NCBI GenBank assembly: GCA_018992685.1 | Contig: JACVGT010000042.1 | Span: 1 to 39,260 of the forward strand | Length of the DNA: 39,260 nt | DNA from: Theionarchaea archaeon | Lineage (GTDB): Archaea; Methanobacteriota_B; Thermococci; Methanofastidiosales; SZ-28-30 | Reading direction: 5' to 3' | Shown here: one piece after another, positions 16,624 to 23,837 of the stretch | Position numbering within the stretch: the stretch's first letter is position 1 | Layout of the letters: every line of letters starts with the position of its first letter | Made by a program: the position numbers and the translations under genes | Notes under the pieces: generated by a model | Databases searched by the model: none | What the model was told of the DNA's origin: nothing | Seen by the model: the letters and a program-made list of their open reading frames with translations, nothing else

Positions 16624-17562
16624 ATGAGAATGGTTATTGCGCTGGGTGGAAATGCCATAAAGAAGCCCAAGGAAAAGGGCACTGCCAGTGAACAACTGGG
16701 AAACGTGCAGGAGACATGTCAACACATTTGGGAACTCGTGAGAGATCATCAGGTGGTAATTACTCATGGCAATGGACCCCAGGTGGGGAACATACTCATC
16801 CAACAGGAGGCCAGTGAACCCTACGTTCCCGGCATGCCATTGGACATCTGCGTTGCAGAAAGCCAGGGATTGATAGGGTATATGATTCAGCAGTCATTGA
16901 GAAATGTGCTTCAGGTACACGGCGTCAACAAGGAAGTGGTAACCATTATCAGTCAGGTGGTGGTCAGCAGGGAAGATCCTGCTTTCAAGACTCCTACCAA
17001 GCCCGTGGGCCCCTTTTTCTCCCAAGAACGGGCAGAAGAATTAAGGAAGGGAGGCATCTCTGTTGTGGAAGATGCAGGAAGGGGCTACAGACGCGTCGTT
17101 CCTTCACCAAATCCCTTGAGACTGATTGAAGCCCCTATGGTCGCATCACTCCTGGATCAGGGAAAAGTGGTTGTTGCAGCAGGGGGAGGAGGAATCCCCG
17201 TCGAAGAGAAAAAAGCTCTTTGTGGTGTCGAAGCAGTAATAGACAAAGATCTAGCCTCAGAGATTGTAGCAGAAGCCATCGAAGCCGATTACCTCATCAT
17301 TCTCACTGATGTCGACCAGGTAGCCCTGAACTACAACAAGGAAACTCAGGAGAATCTCGACATCCTCACAGATTGCGAGGCCGAAAACTATCTGGAACAA
17401 GGACAGTTTGCTCCCGGGAGCATGGGACCAAAGATCCTTTCTGCCATTCGATTCTTGAGAGGGGGTGGAAAGAAAGCAATCATCACCTCGCCCCGCAGAG
17501 TGCGTGAAGCTTTGTTAGGAGAGGGAGGCACTCAGATAGTACCTCATTCAGGCAGCCAGTAG
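16624..17562 (+). CDS. arcC: carbamate kinase
   Basis: 312 residues from ATG 16624 (MRMVIALGGNAIKK), the family's usual length. The upstream ATG at 16597 would overlap acdB and add nine residues with no family match. Amino-acid kinase motifs are visible: IALGGNA, THGNGPQVGN, LDICVAESQGLIGYMIQ, VAAGGGGIPV, IDKDLASEIVAE, ILTDVDQVALN and FAPGSMGPKI. It makes ATP from carbamoyl phosphate and ADP or runs in reverse. In this context it probably harvests ATP from arginine, citrulline or purine breakdown, matching the peptide/amino-acid fermenting profile. Confidence 0.92.
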   Translation: MRMVIALGGNAIKKPKEKGTASEQLGNVQETCQHIWELVRDHQVVITHGNGPQVGNILIQQEASEPYVPGMPLDICVAESQGLIGYMIQQSLRNVLQVHGVNKEVVTIISQVVVSREDPAFKTPTKPVGPFFSQERAEELRKGGISVVEDAGRGYRRVVPSPNPLRLIEAPMVASLLDQGKVVVAAGGGGIPVEEKKALCGVEAVIDKDLASEIVAEAIEADYLIILTDVDQVALNYNKETQENLDILTDCEAENYLEQGQFAPGSMGPKILSAIRFLRGGGKKAIITSPRRVREALLGEGGTQIVPHSGSQ

Positions 17563-17659
17563 TACCATCAACATCGTTTGTCCTTATCCGTCATATTCTT
17601 CCTTTCTTATACTTCCTACATGCCACTGCAGACAAGGTGAGAAAAAGACCAGGCGAAAG

Positions 17660-17669
17660 GTTAATAAAG
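17660..17669 (+). promoter_or_regulatory. TATA-like element for the small gene at 17700
   Basis: GTTAATAAAG is about 35 bp before the ATG. The intervening leader contains a GGAGCAGGTGAT ribosome binding region. Confidence 0.45.
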
Positions 17670-17699
17670 GGGCCGAAAAATTGTGGAGCAGGTGATGAT

Positions 17700-17936
17700 A
17701 TGGAAATGAGCGAAGAGGAGCTAATAGAACTGGACAGAGAAAACATCAGAATGGAAATGCGAGCTGCAGGGCTCCCTGTAGACGAAGAAGAAGTGGAAAA
17801 ACTCAGGATAGCCATGCTCAAAGCGATGGTGCTTCGTACTATTGCCTCTGCCGCCCTAGTTCCTGAGACTGAAGATGAGGAAAAAGCCCACCTGCTGGAG
17901 GCAATTTATACCAATGCTCTGGCTTCTCTGCTCTAA
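17700..17936 (+). CDS. small acidic helical protein, unknown function
   Basis: 78 residues from the ATG at 17700 (MEMSEEELIELDRENIRM). This start is preferred over the ATG at 17637, which would lie upstream of the likely promoter, because GGAGCAGGTGAT sits just before it. The protein is rich in Glu and Leu and predicted all-helical, with no Cys and no membrane segment. No family is recognised. Its TAA overlaps the stop of the convergent regulator gene by sharing CTAA (17933-17936). Confidence 0.65.
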   Translation: MEMSEEELIELDRENIRMEMRAAGLPVDEEEVEKLRIAMLKAMVLRTIASAALVPETEDEEKAHLLEAIYTNALASLL

Positions 17937-19177
17937 TTCCTTTGGTCCCTGAGACTGTCTTCTTCTAACCTCTGCCTTACTTTTTGATAAAAAACCTCAT
18001 AGGGAAACTCAAGAGTCTGCTGTTCTTCATCATAATACTCCATCAAGATGCTCTGGCTCTTCCACCTGCCCGGAGGGTAGCTGCGCATTGGAAAAAACTT
18101 TCTGTCCACGAGTTCTTCACATTGATCTAGTTCAGTCATGAGCTTTCCCCCCAGAAATGGATCACCTACTGCATAGATTACACCATACGGTTCCCCTCTT
18201 TCCACAGACTGAACCATGCAGACTCGGGTGAAGATCCGCGTATTTCTCCCGAAATTGAAAATGATGCGCTTAGTAGCCTCAACGGAATCACATCGCAAGA
18301 AAAGCATGAATCGAGAGCATTTTGGGTTGGGGAATGGCCAGATGTAGTACACCTTTTCCAGAATGTTCTTGTTCATCAACAACTGGTAGGCTTCTCTGAA
18401 TTCCCTCAGCGAGAGATCTACGTTCCTCAAATCCCTCAATTCAGCTTTTAGCTCCTCTCTTTTTAGATCTAAATGCTCTTTGCGTAGCAGTTCTTTTAAT
18501 TCAGCCCTTCTTCTCTTCTTGAATTTCTTTTCAATTCGTACTATTCTCCTCAGATCGCATGCGCCGTGACCATTCCACACACGCATGATGAGAATCTGGG
18601 CGACCTTGTTCAAAGCAAGATCAGAAAAAGATCCCCAGCTTAAATCGGGAATAGAAACATCTCCCAGGAGACGTCCAAAATCGGGTTCAGGAAGAGCTTC
18701 CCTGCCATTGACCAAAAAGGTGGGGTTTATCAGCTTCCAATTTCCATCAAGCTCAAATAAATGATAGTACTTAATCACCTGGTTACTTTTCAAGAGGTCA
18801 AGGATGCGTTTTAGCTCGTTGAGATCTGTGTTCATGAAGCCAACCATGTACTTTCTGAAAATGCCTTCTTCCAGAGGAAAGAAGTAGGTCCAGCAGTTAA
18901 TTTCCTGGAGTATGGAAATAATATATTCGTAGTGACTGTCAAACATGACAAAGGCAAATACCCGGGAGACCTTGTTTCTAAAGATCTTGCCGAAGTCAGG
19001 ATACATGTATGGTCCACCCAGATACTCTCTTCTCTCCAGTTTTCTTTGCAGTGTCGTCACATATTCAGTATATTTGAACCCAATAAGACTGGAGAGCTCC
19101 TGATTGGTGAAATCCGGTTCCCGCCCCATCAACTGCAGCAACAGCTTCTCTCTTCTGGACAGATCTTTTCGCACCAT
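17933..19177 (-). CDS. winged-helix (Lrp/MarR-like) transcriptional regulator with large C-terminal region
   Basis: 414 residues. Residues about 8-55 form a helix-turn-helix: REKLLLQLMGREPDFTNQELSSLIG, then YTEYVTTLQRKLERREYLGG. This matches the Lrp/AsnC-style 'wing after recognition helix' pattern. The remainder is not a standard RAM ligand domain. It contains VSRVFAFVMFDSHYEYII, a highly basic helical segment (EKKFKKRRRAELKELLRKE) and a second half beginning KNILEKVYYIWPFPNP with a repeated strand pattern. It may sense a ligand or hold a duplicated regulatory fold. It shares a symmetric TATA box with the divergent small secreted peptide gene, which is therefore a natural candidate target. 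Confidence 0.65.
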   Translation of the reverse strand: MVRKDLSRREKLLLQLMGREPDFTNQELSSLIGFKYTEYVTTLQRKLERREYLGGPYMYPDFGKIFRNKVSRVFAFVMFDSHYEYIISILQEINCWTYFFPLEEGIFRKYMVGFMNTDLNELKRILDLLKSNQVIKYYHLFELDGNWKLINPTFLVNGREALPEPDFGRLLGDVSIPDLSWGSFSDLALNKVAQILIMRVWNGHGACDLRRIVRIEKKFKKRRRAELKELLRKEHLDLKREELKAELRDLRNVDLSLREFREAYQLLMNKNILEKVYYIWPFPNPKCSRFMLFLRCDSVEATKRIIFNFGRNTRIFTRVCMVQSVERGEPYGVIYAVGDPFLGGKLMTELDQCEELVDRKFFPMRSYPPGRWKSQSILMEYYDEEQQTLEFPYEVFYQKVRQRLEEDSLRDQRN

Positions 19178-19196
19178 ACTACATTCATGGAATAGA

Positions 19197-19210
19197 AATA
19201 TTTAAATATT
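19197..19210. promoter_or_regulatory. perfectly palindromic TATA element shared by divergent genes
   Basis: AATATTTAAATATT is a perfect 14-bp palindrome. Its centre is about 26 bp from the minus-strand ATG at 19177 and about 26 bp from the plus-strand ATG at 19229, so one TBP site could serve both leaderless genes. Confidence 0.6.
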
Positions 19211-19228
19211 ATGCCGACGTCACGTACA

Positions 19229-19447
19229 ATGGTGATACAAATGAGAAGCCGAAAGATTCTTGCGGCTGTGCTGGTGGGGCTGCTACTGGTAAGCGCACTC
19301 GGGCCAGTGGTAGCTTTTGGTGAAGATAGTGACTCATTGGACTATACAACATGCACTCTTGAAGACTTGCTTGAGTGGCTTCTTGAGTACATGTTATGGC
19401 TCTTGGAAGGTCGACCAAATGGACCACCAGTTCCCAATTGTGGATGA
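19229..19447 (+). CDS. small secreted peptide
   Basis: 72 residues from ATG 19229, which lies 25-26 bp from the shared TATA element as leaderless genes here do. An internal ATG at 19241 with GGTGAT before it is an alternative. A classic signal peptide follows (MRSRKILAAVLVGLLL to about ALGPVVAFG), leaving a mature peptide of about 35-40 residues, acidic and amphipathic (LEDLLEWLLEYMLWLLEG), ending PNGPPVPNCG with two Cys in total. The size and composition would suit a secreted signal or antimicrobial-like peptide, but this is inference. A strong hairpin terminator follows. Confidence 0.6.
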   Translation: MVIQMRSRKILAAVLVGLLLVSALGPVVAFGEDSDSLDYTTCTLEDLLEWLLEYMLWLLEGRPNGPPVPNCG

Positions 19448-19494
19448 CCTCTTGGGGTTAATCCAAATGGTGGTTGAAAGACAAATCAGTTTGA

Positions 19495-19524
19495 GGGACA
19501 TAGCATGTCCCTTTTTATTTTTCT
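19495..19524 (+). terminator. hairpin plus T-run terminator
   Basis: GGGACAT (19495-19501), loop AGC, ATGTCCC (19505-19511), then a T-rich tail. It has the bacterial intrinsic-terminator form and is the clearest such structure in the window. Confidence 0.75.
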
Positions 19525-19606
19525 GCACTTACTGACTACAGAATGTGCATGAGAGCACCCGCATCTCACGCCGCTTGCTGGAGTCCAAGGCAGAATTCAC
19601 CACAAT

Positions 19607-19615
19607 GTTTTTAAG
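19607..19615 (+). promoter_or_regulatory. TATA box for the FKBP gene
   Basis: GTTTTTAAG is centred 26 bp before the ATG at 19637. Confidence 0.55.
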
Positions 19616-19636
19616 ACCTGCAGAGACACACCCATC

Positions 19637-20416
19637 ATGAACATGAGAACGAATAAGGGTTACGCAGCCATAGGAATTATCATAGTTGTCGTTATAGCTA
19701 GTATCTACTATCTAGAATTCTACAAAACGGTAGCAATGGGAGATACAGTCTTTGTAAATTATACTGGAACACTGGATACCGGAGAGATCTTCGACACCTC
19801 ATTTGAAGAGGTGGCAATGGATGACTCTCAGGCCAAGGTGTGGTGGTTCAAACTGAGAACGGGCTATGAACCTCTGGAAATTGTTGTGGGGAAAGGAAAT
19901 GTGCTTCCAGATTTTGAAATGGCCTTGATTGGCATGCGGGAAGGACAGAAGAAAGAGATAGCAGTTGCTCCCGAGAGAGCAGCAGGACTAAAAGATTCCA
20001 CGAAAATCAAGGAGATCCCCTTGATTCAAACCCTGAACAAAGAGGAAGAATTGACTATTGAAGAATTCAAGACGAACTTCCGTCAGGACCCAATAGTAGA
20101 TGGAATTTACCAGTTCCAGGGCGTCCCCGTCATGGTTACAGAAGTCACGGAGGAGACTGTACACTTTGTCTTGCAGTTTCAGTTGGGCCAGGAAATCTAT
20201 ATTTCATTGGGAAACGCCAAGGTCACTGGCGAAACAGAAACAGAGTTTGAAATAACCCTTACTCCGACTTTGGGCGATGTGATTTACACCCTTTTTGGAG
20301 AAGGACGGGTCATCGAGATCAGAGAAGACGCTATGCTGGTAGATTTCAACGCGGTGCTTGCAGGAGAAACGCTCCATTACACAATCTGGGTGGTAAGAAT
20401 AGAAAAAGCAGAATAG
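19637..20416 (+). CDS. membrane-anchored FKBP-type peptidyl-prolyl isomerase (SlyD-like)
   Basis: 259 residues. Residues 8-27 form a signal anchor (YAAIGIIIVVVIASIYYLEF), placing the enzyme outside the membrane. The catalytic domain starts at GDTVFVNYTGTLDTGEIFDTS and continues at PLEIVVGKGNVLPDFEMALIGM-REGQKKEI, the typical archaeal long FKBP pattern, with an inserted chaperone-like flap around AAGLKDSTKIKEIPL. The C-terminal part (about residues 140-259) is a separate beta-rich domain seen in archaeal SlyD relatives. Its role would be folding of exported proteins, which fits the many surface proteins in the window. Confidence 0.88.
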   Translation: MNMRTNKGYAAIGIIIVVVIASIYYLEFYKTVAMGDTVFVNYTGTLDTGEIFDTSFEEVAMDDSQAKVWWFKLRTGYEPLEIVVGKGNVLPDFEMALIGMREGQKKEIAVAPERAAGLKDSTKIKEIPLIQTLNKEEELTIEEFKTNFRQDPIVDGIYQFQGVPVMVTEVTEETVHFVLQFQLGQEIYISLGNAKVTGETETEFEITLTPTLGDVIYTLFGEGRVIEIREDAMLVDFNAVLAGETLHYTIWVVRIEKAE

Positions 20417-20417
20417 C

Positions 20418-20582
20418 CTATTCGTCAGGAGTCCGTTCAGGGAAGACCTCCAGCATCACGGGACTTTCAAATCCGCATTCTTCACACACATAGGAAGACT
20501 GAGGAATAATGCCCATAAGGAAGGTCGTCCTCTTGAGCCTGGTGCTCCCACAATTCAGACAGACGAGAATGCCTTTCTTCAT
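20418..20582 (-). CDS. 54-residue zinc-ribbon protein, coupled to the MBF1 gene
   Basis: Found by direct reading because it is short. The 54-residue product starts MKKGILVCLNCGSTRLKR, continues VCEECGFES and ends FPERTPDE. It has two CxxC knuckles (Cys8/Cys11 and Cys33/Cys36), a complete four-Cys zinc ribbon. Its ATG (20582-20580) overlaps the TGA of the MBF1 gene (ATGA at 20579-20582), so it is translated from the same mRNA. Small zinc ribbons beside MBF1 suggest a transcription or translation accessory protein; the exact role is unknown. Its stop is 1 nt from the convergent FKBP gene end. Confidence 0.8.
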   Translation of the reverse strand: MKKGILVCLNCGSTRLKRTTFLMGIIPQSSYVCEECGFESPVMLEVFPERTPDE

Positions 20583-21031
20583 GCTTTCCTCTTCTTTATT
20601 CTTATTACGTCGCCGATGGTCAAATCGTCAGAATACCGTCTGGTATGGACAATCTCTGGTTCAGACACTTTTTCCACCAGTGTTATTTCCAGAGCACCTT
20701 CCAGCTTTCGAGCCAGTTTGCGAGAAGGTCTCATATGACCCGTTTCTACTCTATGAATGACTGATTCTTTTTCATTGATGGTCCTGGCCAATTCTTTCTG
20801 AGTTAGCCCTCTTCTTTCTCTTCCTCTTCTCACAACATCGGGATACTCATCTACTACTTCATAGTCTTCTGTCTTGGGATGGAAGGCCGGTTTTCGATCA
20901 GATTTCACTGGTTTCTTCTTCACTACAGTGCCATAACGGACACAATTCTGACAAACAGTCAGCCTCGCACTCTCCACGAAAACTTCTCTACCCTTCCCTT
21001 TTATTGACCTTCCACATATTTCACACATCAT
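20579..21031 (-). CDS. MBF1-family multiprotein bridging factor (archaeal aMBF1)
   Basis: 150 residues. An N-terminal zinc ribbon (CEICGRSIKGKG, then LTVCQNCVRYG) is followed by a basic linker and a Cro/C1-type helix-turn-helix (RGRERRGLTQKELARTIN, ESVIHRVETGHMRPS, RKLARKLEGALEI). This is the archaeal MBF1 domain order. Archaeal MBF1 associates with the small ribosomal subunit and may link TBP to transcription regulators. A TATA box (21051-21063) lies about 26 bp upstream, and the region between it and the divergent PAN gene holds both promoters. The start may be Met1 or Met2, 3 nt apart. Confidence 0.9.
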   Translation of the reverse strand: MMCEICGRSIKGKGREVFVESARLTVCQNCVRYGTVVKKKPVKSDRKPAFHPKTEDYEVVDEYPDVVRRGRERRGLTQKELARTINEKESVIHRVETGHMRPSRKLARKLEGALEITLVEKVSEPEIVHTRRYSDDLTIGDVIRIKKRKA

Positions 21032-21050
21032 TATCCTAGGCTGGGCCAGA

Positions 21051-21063
21051 AATACTCTTAAAG
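21051..21063 (-). promoter_or_regulatory. TATA box for the MBF1-zinc ribbon operon
   Basis: AAACTTTAAGAGT on the minus strand is centred about 26 bp before the ATG at 21031. Confidence 0.5.
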
Positions 21064-21092
21064 TTTTCGCTAATCGATGCCACTAACCAAAA

Positions 21093-21103
21093 GATTTATA
21101 AAG
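21093..21103 (+). promoter_or_regulatory. BRE/TATA promoter of the PAN gene
   Basis: ACCAAAAGATTTATAAAGGG (BRE-like purines plus TATA) is a strong promoter. It predicts a start near 21124 and a leader of about 30 nt. Confidence 0.6.
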
Positions 21104-21142
21104 GGTTGCAATAATATTAGTAGATAATGCTTTTACATAAAA

Positions 21143-21148
21143 GGGAGG
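21143..21148 (+). promoter_or_regulatory. ribosome binding site of the PAN gene
   Basis: GGGAGG lies 6 nt before the ATG at 21155. This gene is among the few here with a real leader and Shine-Dalgarno sequence, as expected for a highly expressed gene. Confidence 0.6.
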
Positions 21149-21154
21149 AAATTC

Positions 21155-22360
21155 ATGTCATACCAGGCCAAGTATGATGAAGGAGGCCGACGCGAAGCAG
21201 ACCGCGTCGACACAGAAAGCTATTTGCAAAACCTCCAGAGACGAATAAAGAGTCTGGAACTGCAGAAACGTAATACGGAAACCGAATTGGTCCGGCTGCA
21301 GCGAGAGAACAGAGAATTGCGAAAAGAGTTGGATCGTCTTCGGTCTCCTCCTTTGATTACTGCGGTAGTGGAGGATGTTCTGGTAGACGGGAGGGCTGTG
21401 GTAAAAAGTTCCTCCGGCCCCAATTACGTGGTTAATGTCTCTCATTTTGTCAATACTAACGACATCGTTGTGGGCAGCAGGGTGGCTATGAATCAGAGAA
21501 CACTCTCTATTCTCGAAGTGCTGCCGTTCTCAAGGGATCAGGCGGTTTCCAGCATGGAGATTGTGAGAAAGCCTGCTGTGGCCTACAAGGACATCGGAGG
21601 ACTGGATGTGCAGATTGCAGAGATCAAAGAGACTGTTGAATTACCTCTAAAGCATCCTGAGCTCTTCGAACGAGTGGGGATTGAGCCTCCATCGGGTGTC
21701 CTGCTGTATGGTCCTCCGGGAAATGGAAAGACGCAACTGGCCAAAGCAGTTGCCAGTGAAACTGAATCAACCTTTGTCAAAGTCGTGGGTTCTGAATTCG
21801 TTCGCAAATTCATCGGTGAGGGTGCTCGCATTGTCAGGGAAGTCTTCCAGCTTGCCAGAGAAAAGGGTCCCAGCATAATCTTTATTGATGAGATTGACGC
21901 TATTGGATCCCGGAGAATTGATTCAGAAGTGTCTGGAGACAGGGAAGTCCATCGAACGATGATGCAGTTGCTTTCAGAAATGGACGGGTTTGATCCTTCT
22001 GGAAACGTCAAGATACTGGCTGCCACCAACAGGCCAGACATTCTGGACCCTGCCCTATTGCGTCCAGGAAGGTTTGACAGGTTGATTGAGGTCCCCCTTC
22101 CCGATAAGAAGGGCCGCTTAAATATTTTGAAGATACACACCTGCAACATGAATCTCAAGAGTGTGGAACTGGAAGATGTCGCAGAACGATCAGAAAATGC
22201 ATCTGGAGCAGACCTCAAAGCGATCTGTACTGAGTCAGGAATGTTTGCAATTCGAGAAGGCAGGGACTACATCGAAGAGGCCGACTTTTTCAGTGCTTGC
22301 GACAAAGTATTAGGGTCATACGAGGAGAAAGATTCAGAATCAGGGCTTATCTATGGATAA
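21155..22360 (+). CDS. pan: proteasome-activating nucleotidase (PAN)
   Basis: 401 residues, the normal length. Residues about 20-65 form the N-terminal coiled coil ([34 protein letters not shown]), followed by the OB domain (about 68-130). The AAA+ core has Walker A GPPGNGKT (186-193), pore loop KFIGEG (aromatic Phe219), Walker B IIFIDEID (241-248, Glu246) and arginine-finger region [12 protein letters not shown]. The C-terminus ends with IYG, a hydrophobic-Tyr-X (HbYX) motif that opens the 20S proteasome gate. It unfolds substrates for the proteasome, whose subunits are not in this window. Confidence 0.95.
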   Translation: MSYQAKYDEGGRREADRVDTESYLQNLQRRIKSLELQKRNTETELVRLQRENRELRKELDRLRSPPLITAVVEDVLVDGRAVVKSSSGPNYVVNVSHFVNTNDIVVGSRVAMNQRTLSILEVLPFSRDQAVSSMEIVRKPAVAYKDIGGLDVQIAEIKETVELPLKHPELFERVGIEPPSGVLLYGPPGNGKTQLAKAVASETESTFVKVVGSEFVRKFIGEGARIVREVFQLAREKGPSIIFIDEIDAIGSRRIDSEVSGDREVHRTMMQLLSEMDGFDPSGNVKILAATNRPDILDPALLRPGRFDRLIEVPLPDKKGRLNILKIHTCNMNLKSVELEDVAERSENASGADLKAICTESGMFAIREGRDYIEEADFFSACDKVLGSYEEKDSESGLIYG

Positions 22361-22593
22361 GTTTCAGTCCACGCATTTTTTACTATCATTTGCATTTTTT
22401 GAGTTTTGAATTGTTATCAGAAATAAAAAGGAAAGGAGGAAGGATATAATTTATCCTTATTGATAATAATTAGTATATAAAGATATCGGTAAAAAGTATT
22501 GATTAAGAATACTATCGTCAACCGCTACAGCAATTAACGAACTAAAGAGAGATCCTATCCTCTGTTCAGGAATGTTCGTTCCAGCTCTCGGAC

Positions 22594-22607
22594 TTTACAT
22601 ATGTAAA
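22594..22607. promoter_or_regulatory. palindrome TTTACA-TA-TGTAAA (operator candidate 1)
   Basis: A perfect 14-bp palindrome. A second copy of the half-site pair lies 58 bp downstream, about 5.5 helical turns. Both are upstream of the Mer promoter (22740-22748). Confidence 0.5.
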
Positions 22608-22651
22608 ACATTTGTTTTCATCAGAGGATATCGGAAAACTAGCCGTTATCA

Positions 22652-22665
22652 TTTACAAATGTAAA
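22652..22665. promoter_or_regulatory. palindrome TTTACA-AA-TGTAAA (operator candidate 2)
   Basis: The half-sites and 2-bp spacer are identical to those of the copy at 22594. It lies about 75 bp upstream of the Mer TATA box. Confidence 0.5.
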
Positions 22666-22739
22666 CCGAGCGAAGAATTGCTATTTCATGGCCCGAAATA
22701 GGAAGGTGCCCGATTCCGGGTACATGAACAATGCGAAAA

Positions 22740-22748
22740 CCTTATATT
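22740..22748 (+). promoter_or_regulatory. BRE/TATA promoter of the Mer operon
   Basis: GCGAAAAC followed by CTTATATTT gives a predicted start near 22772, leaving a leader of about 75 nt before the Mer start. Confidence 0.55.
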
Positions 22749-22771
22749 TGACATGATGCAAGAGGTGCCAG

Positions 22772-22807
22772 ATGATGATACCGACAGCGTCTGACCCTAC
22801 GGGATGA
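22772..22807 (+). CDS. possible 11-codon upstream ORF
   Basis: ATG-ATG at about 28 bp after the Mer TATA box encodes MMIPTASDPTG and stops at TGA 22805-22807, 38 nt before the Mer start. Its first ATG coincides with the predicted start site, so it would be translated as a leaderless peptide. It could be a regulatory uORF or chance. Confidence 0.25.
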   Translation: MMIPTASDPTG

Positions 22808-22845
22808 TGACAGATGGGCGGTCTGATACAACCAGGTGAATGAAT

Positions 22846-23835
22846 ATGAAATTTGGTATTGAGTTTAGTCCTGAAAAACCTACGTACGAAGTGGCGTATT
22901 ACTCTCGAGATGCAGAAGATGCAGGATTTCACCACGTATGGATAACTGACCACTATAACAACAGGAATGTGTACAGCACTATGACAGACATTGCCTACCA
23001 TACTAACAAGGTATTGATTGGATCTGCAGTCACCAATCCGTATGTGTCCAGCCCTGTGTGGACAGCCAGCGCCATATTCACCATCGATGAAATCTCCGGA
23101 GGGAGAGCAATCTTTGGCATAGGGGCTGGGGACAAAATGACTCTCAATGCTATTGGGATAAAGTGGGAGAGACCTCTAGCTGCTGTAAAAGAAGCTGTGG
23201 AAATCTTCCGGGAATTGAATGAGACAAAAAAGTGCACGTATAACGGAAGTTTCTTCAACATTCCCAATGCCAGAATCAAGAAGAAGCCCTCTCACAGAAT
23301 TCCTGTGTATATTGGAGCTCAGGGTCCAAAGATGCTCCAGATGTCAGCTGCCATGGCAGATGGGGTCTTGGTGAATGCATCCCATCCCAGAGACTTCGAG
23401 CCTGCAGTCAGGGCGTTGAAAGAAGGGGCTGAAGAAGGAGGAAGGAATCTCTCAGAGCTTGATGTAGCAGCGTATACCAGCTTTTCAATAGATGAAAAAC
23501 GGGATAAAGCAATAAAGAAAGCCAGAATTGTGGCAGGTGCAATTGCTGTGGGTTCTCCTGACTTTGTACTGGAACGGCACGGTATCGAACCGGAGACAAG
23601 AGATGCAATAAAGGAAATGGTCGCTGGCCAGGATTTCAAAGCCATGAAAGAAGGCGGGGTTCCCGATCATGTGGTAGAGGCATTTAGCATTGCAGGAACA
23701 CCCGAAGACTGCGTGGAAAAAATAAATGCACTTGGGAAGGCCGGGGTAACCCAGATTGTCACCGGAATGCCTCTGGGCAAGTCAAAAACAGATGCTATAA
23801 AACTGATTAAAAAAGAGGTAATTCCTCACTTTTGA
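22846..23835 (+). CDS. mer: F420-dependent 5,10-methylene-tetrahydromethanopterin reductase (Mer-type)
   Basis: 329 residues from ATG 22846. The other ATG at 22840 lies too close to the AGGTGA ribosome binding site (22834-22839), while 22846 has a 6-nt spacing. Bacterial-luciferase-like F420 enzyme motifs: [87 protein letters not shown] and MPLGKS. Mer transfers hydride between F420H2 and methylene-H4MPT. Without methanogenesis genes nearby, it most likely serves an H4MPT-linked methyl branch of the Wood-Ljungdahl pathway. It is followed 2 nt later by a zinc-ribbon gene. Confidence 0.88.
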   Translation: MKFGIEFSPEKPTYEVAYYSRDAEDAGFHHVWITDHYNNRNVYSTMTDIAYHTNKVLIGSAVTNPYVSSPVWTASAIFTIDEISGGRAIFGIGAGDKMTLNAIGIKWERPLAAVKEAVEIFRELNETKKCTYNGSFFNIPNARIKKKPSHRIPVYIGAQGPKMLQMSAAMADGVLVNASHPRDFEPAVRALKEGAEEGGRNLSELDVAAYTSFSIDEKRDKAIKKARIVAGAIAVGSPDFVLERHGIEPETRDAIKEMVAGQDFKAMKEGGVPDHVVEAFSIAGTPEDCVEKINALGKAGVTQIVTGMPLGKSKTDAIKLIKKEVIPHF

Positions 23836-23837
23836 AC

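Larger units (their letters stand above)
22361..22771 (+). other. structured AT-rich intergenic region between PAN and Mer
   Basis: It opens with T runs (CATTTTTT, CATTTTTTGAG) that probably terminate the PAN mRNA. A TATA-like element (TAGTATATAAAG, about 22470-22482) could start an unannotated RNA near 22500. Downstream, TATCCTCTG (22556-22564) can pair with CAGAGGATA (22622-22630) as a 9-bp stem. It encloses a small GGAA/TTCC hairpin (about 22569-22583) and a palindrome. Two copies of TTTACA-NN-TGTAAA (22594-22607, 22652-22665) are listed separately. Two ACTATC half-sites of the surface-gene palindrome occur at 22382 and 22511. There is no protein-coding signal. Confidence 0.4.

Noticed and set aside
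16032..16682. 216-codon minus-strand frame across acdB and arcC
   Set aside because: Antisense to two well-identified enzymes; no family signals.
21583..22218. 211-codon minus-strand frame inside the PAN gene
   Set aside because: Antisense shadow of the strongly conserved AAA+ domain; no promoter or ribosome binding site.
22840..23835. Evidence for methanogenesis from the Mer-type gene
   Set aside because: Mer homologues also serve H4MPT-linked Wood-Ljungdahl or methyl-oxidation pathways; no methyl-coenzyme M reductase or other methanogenesis gene is seen.
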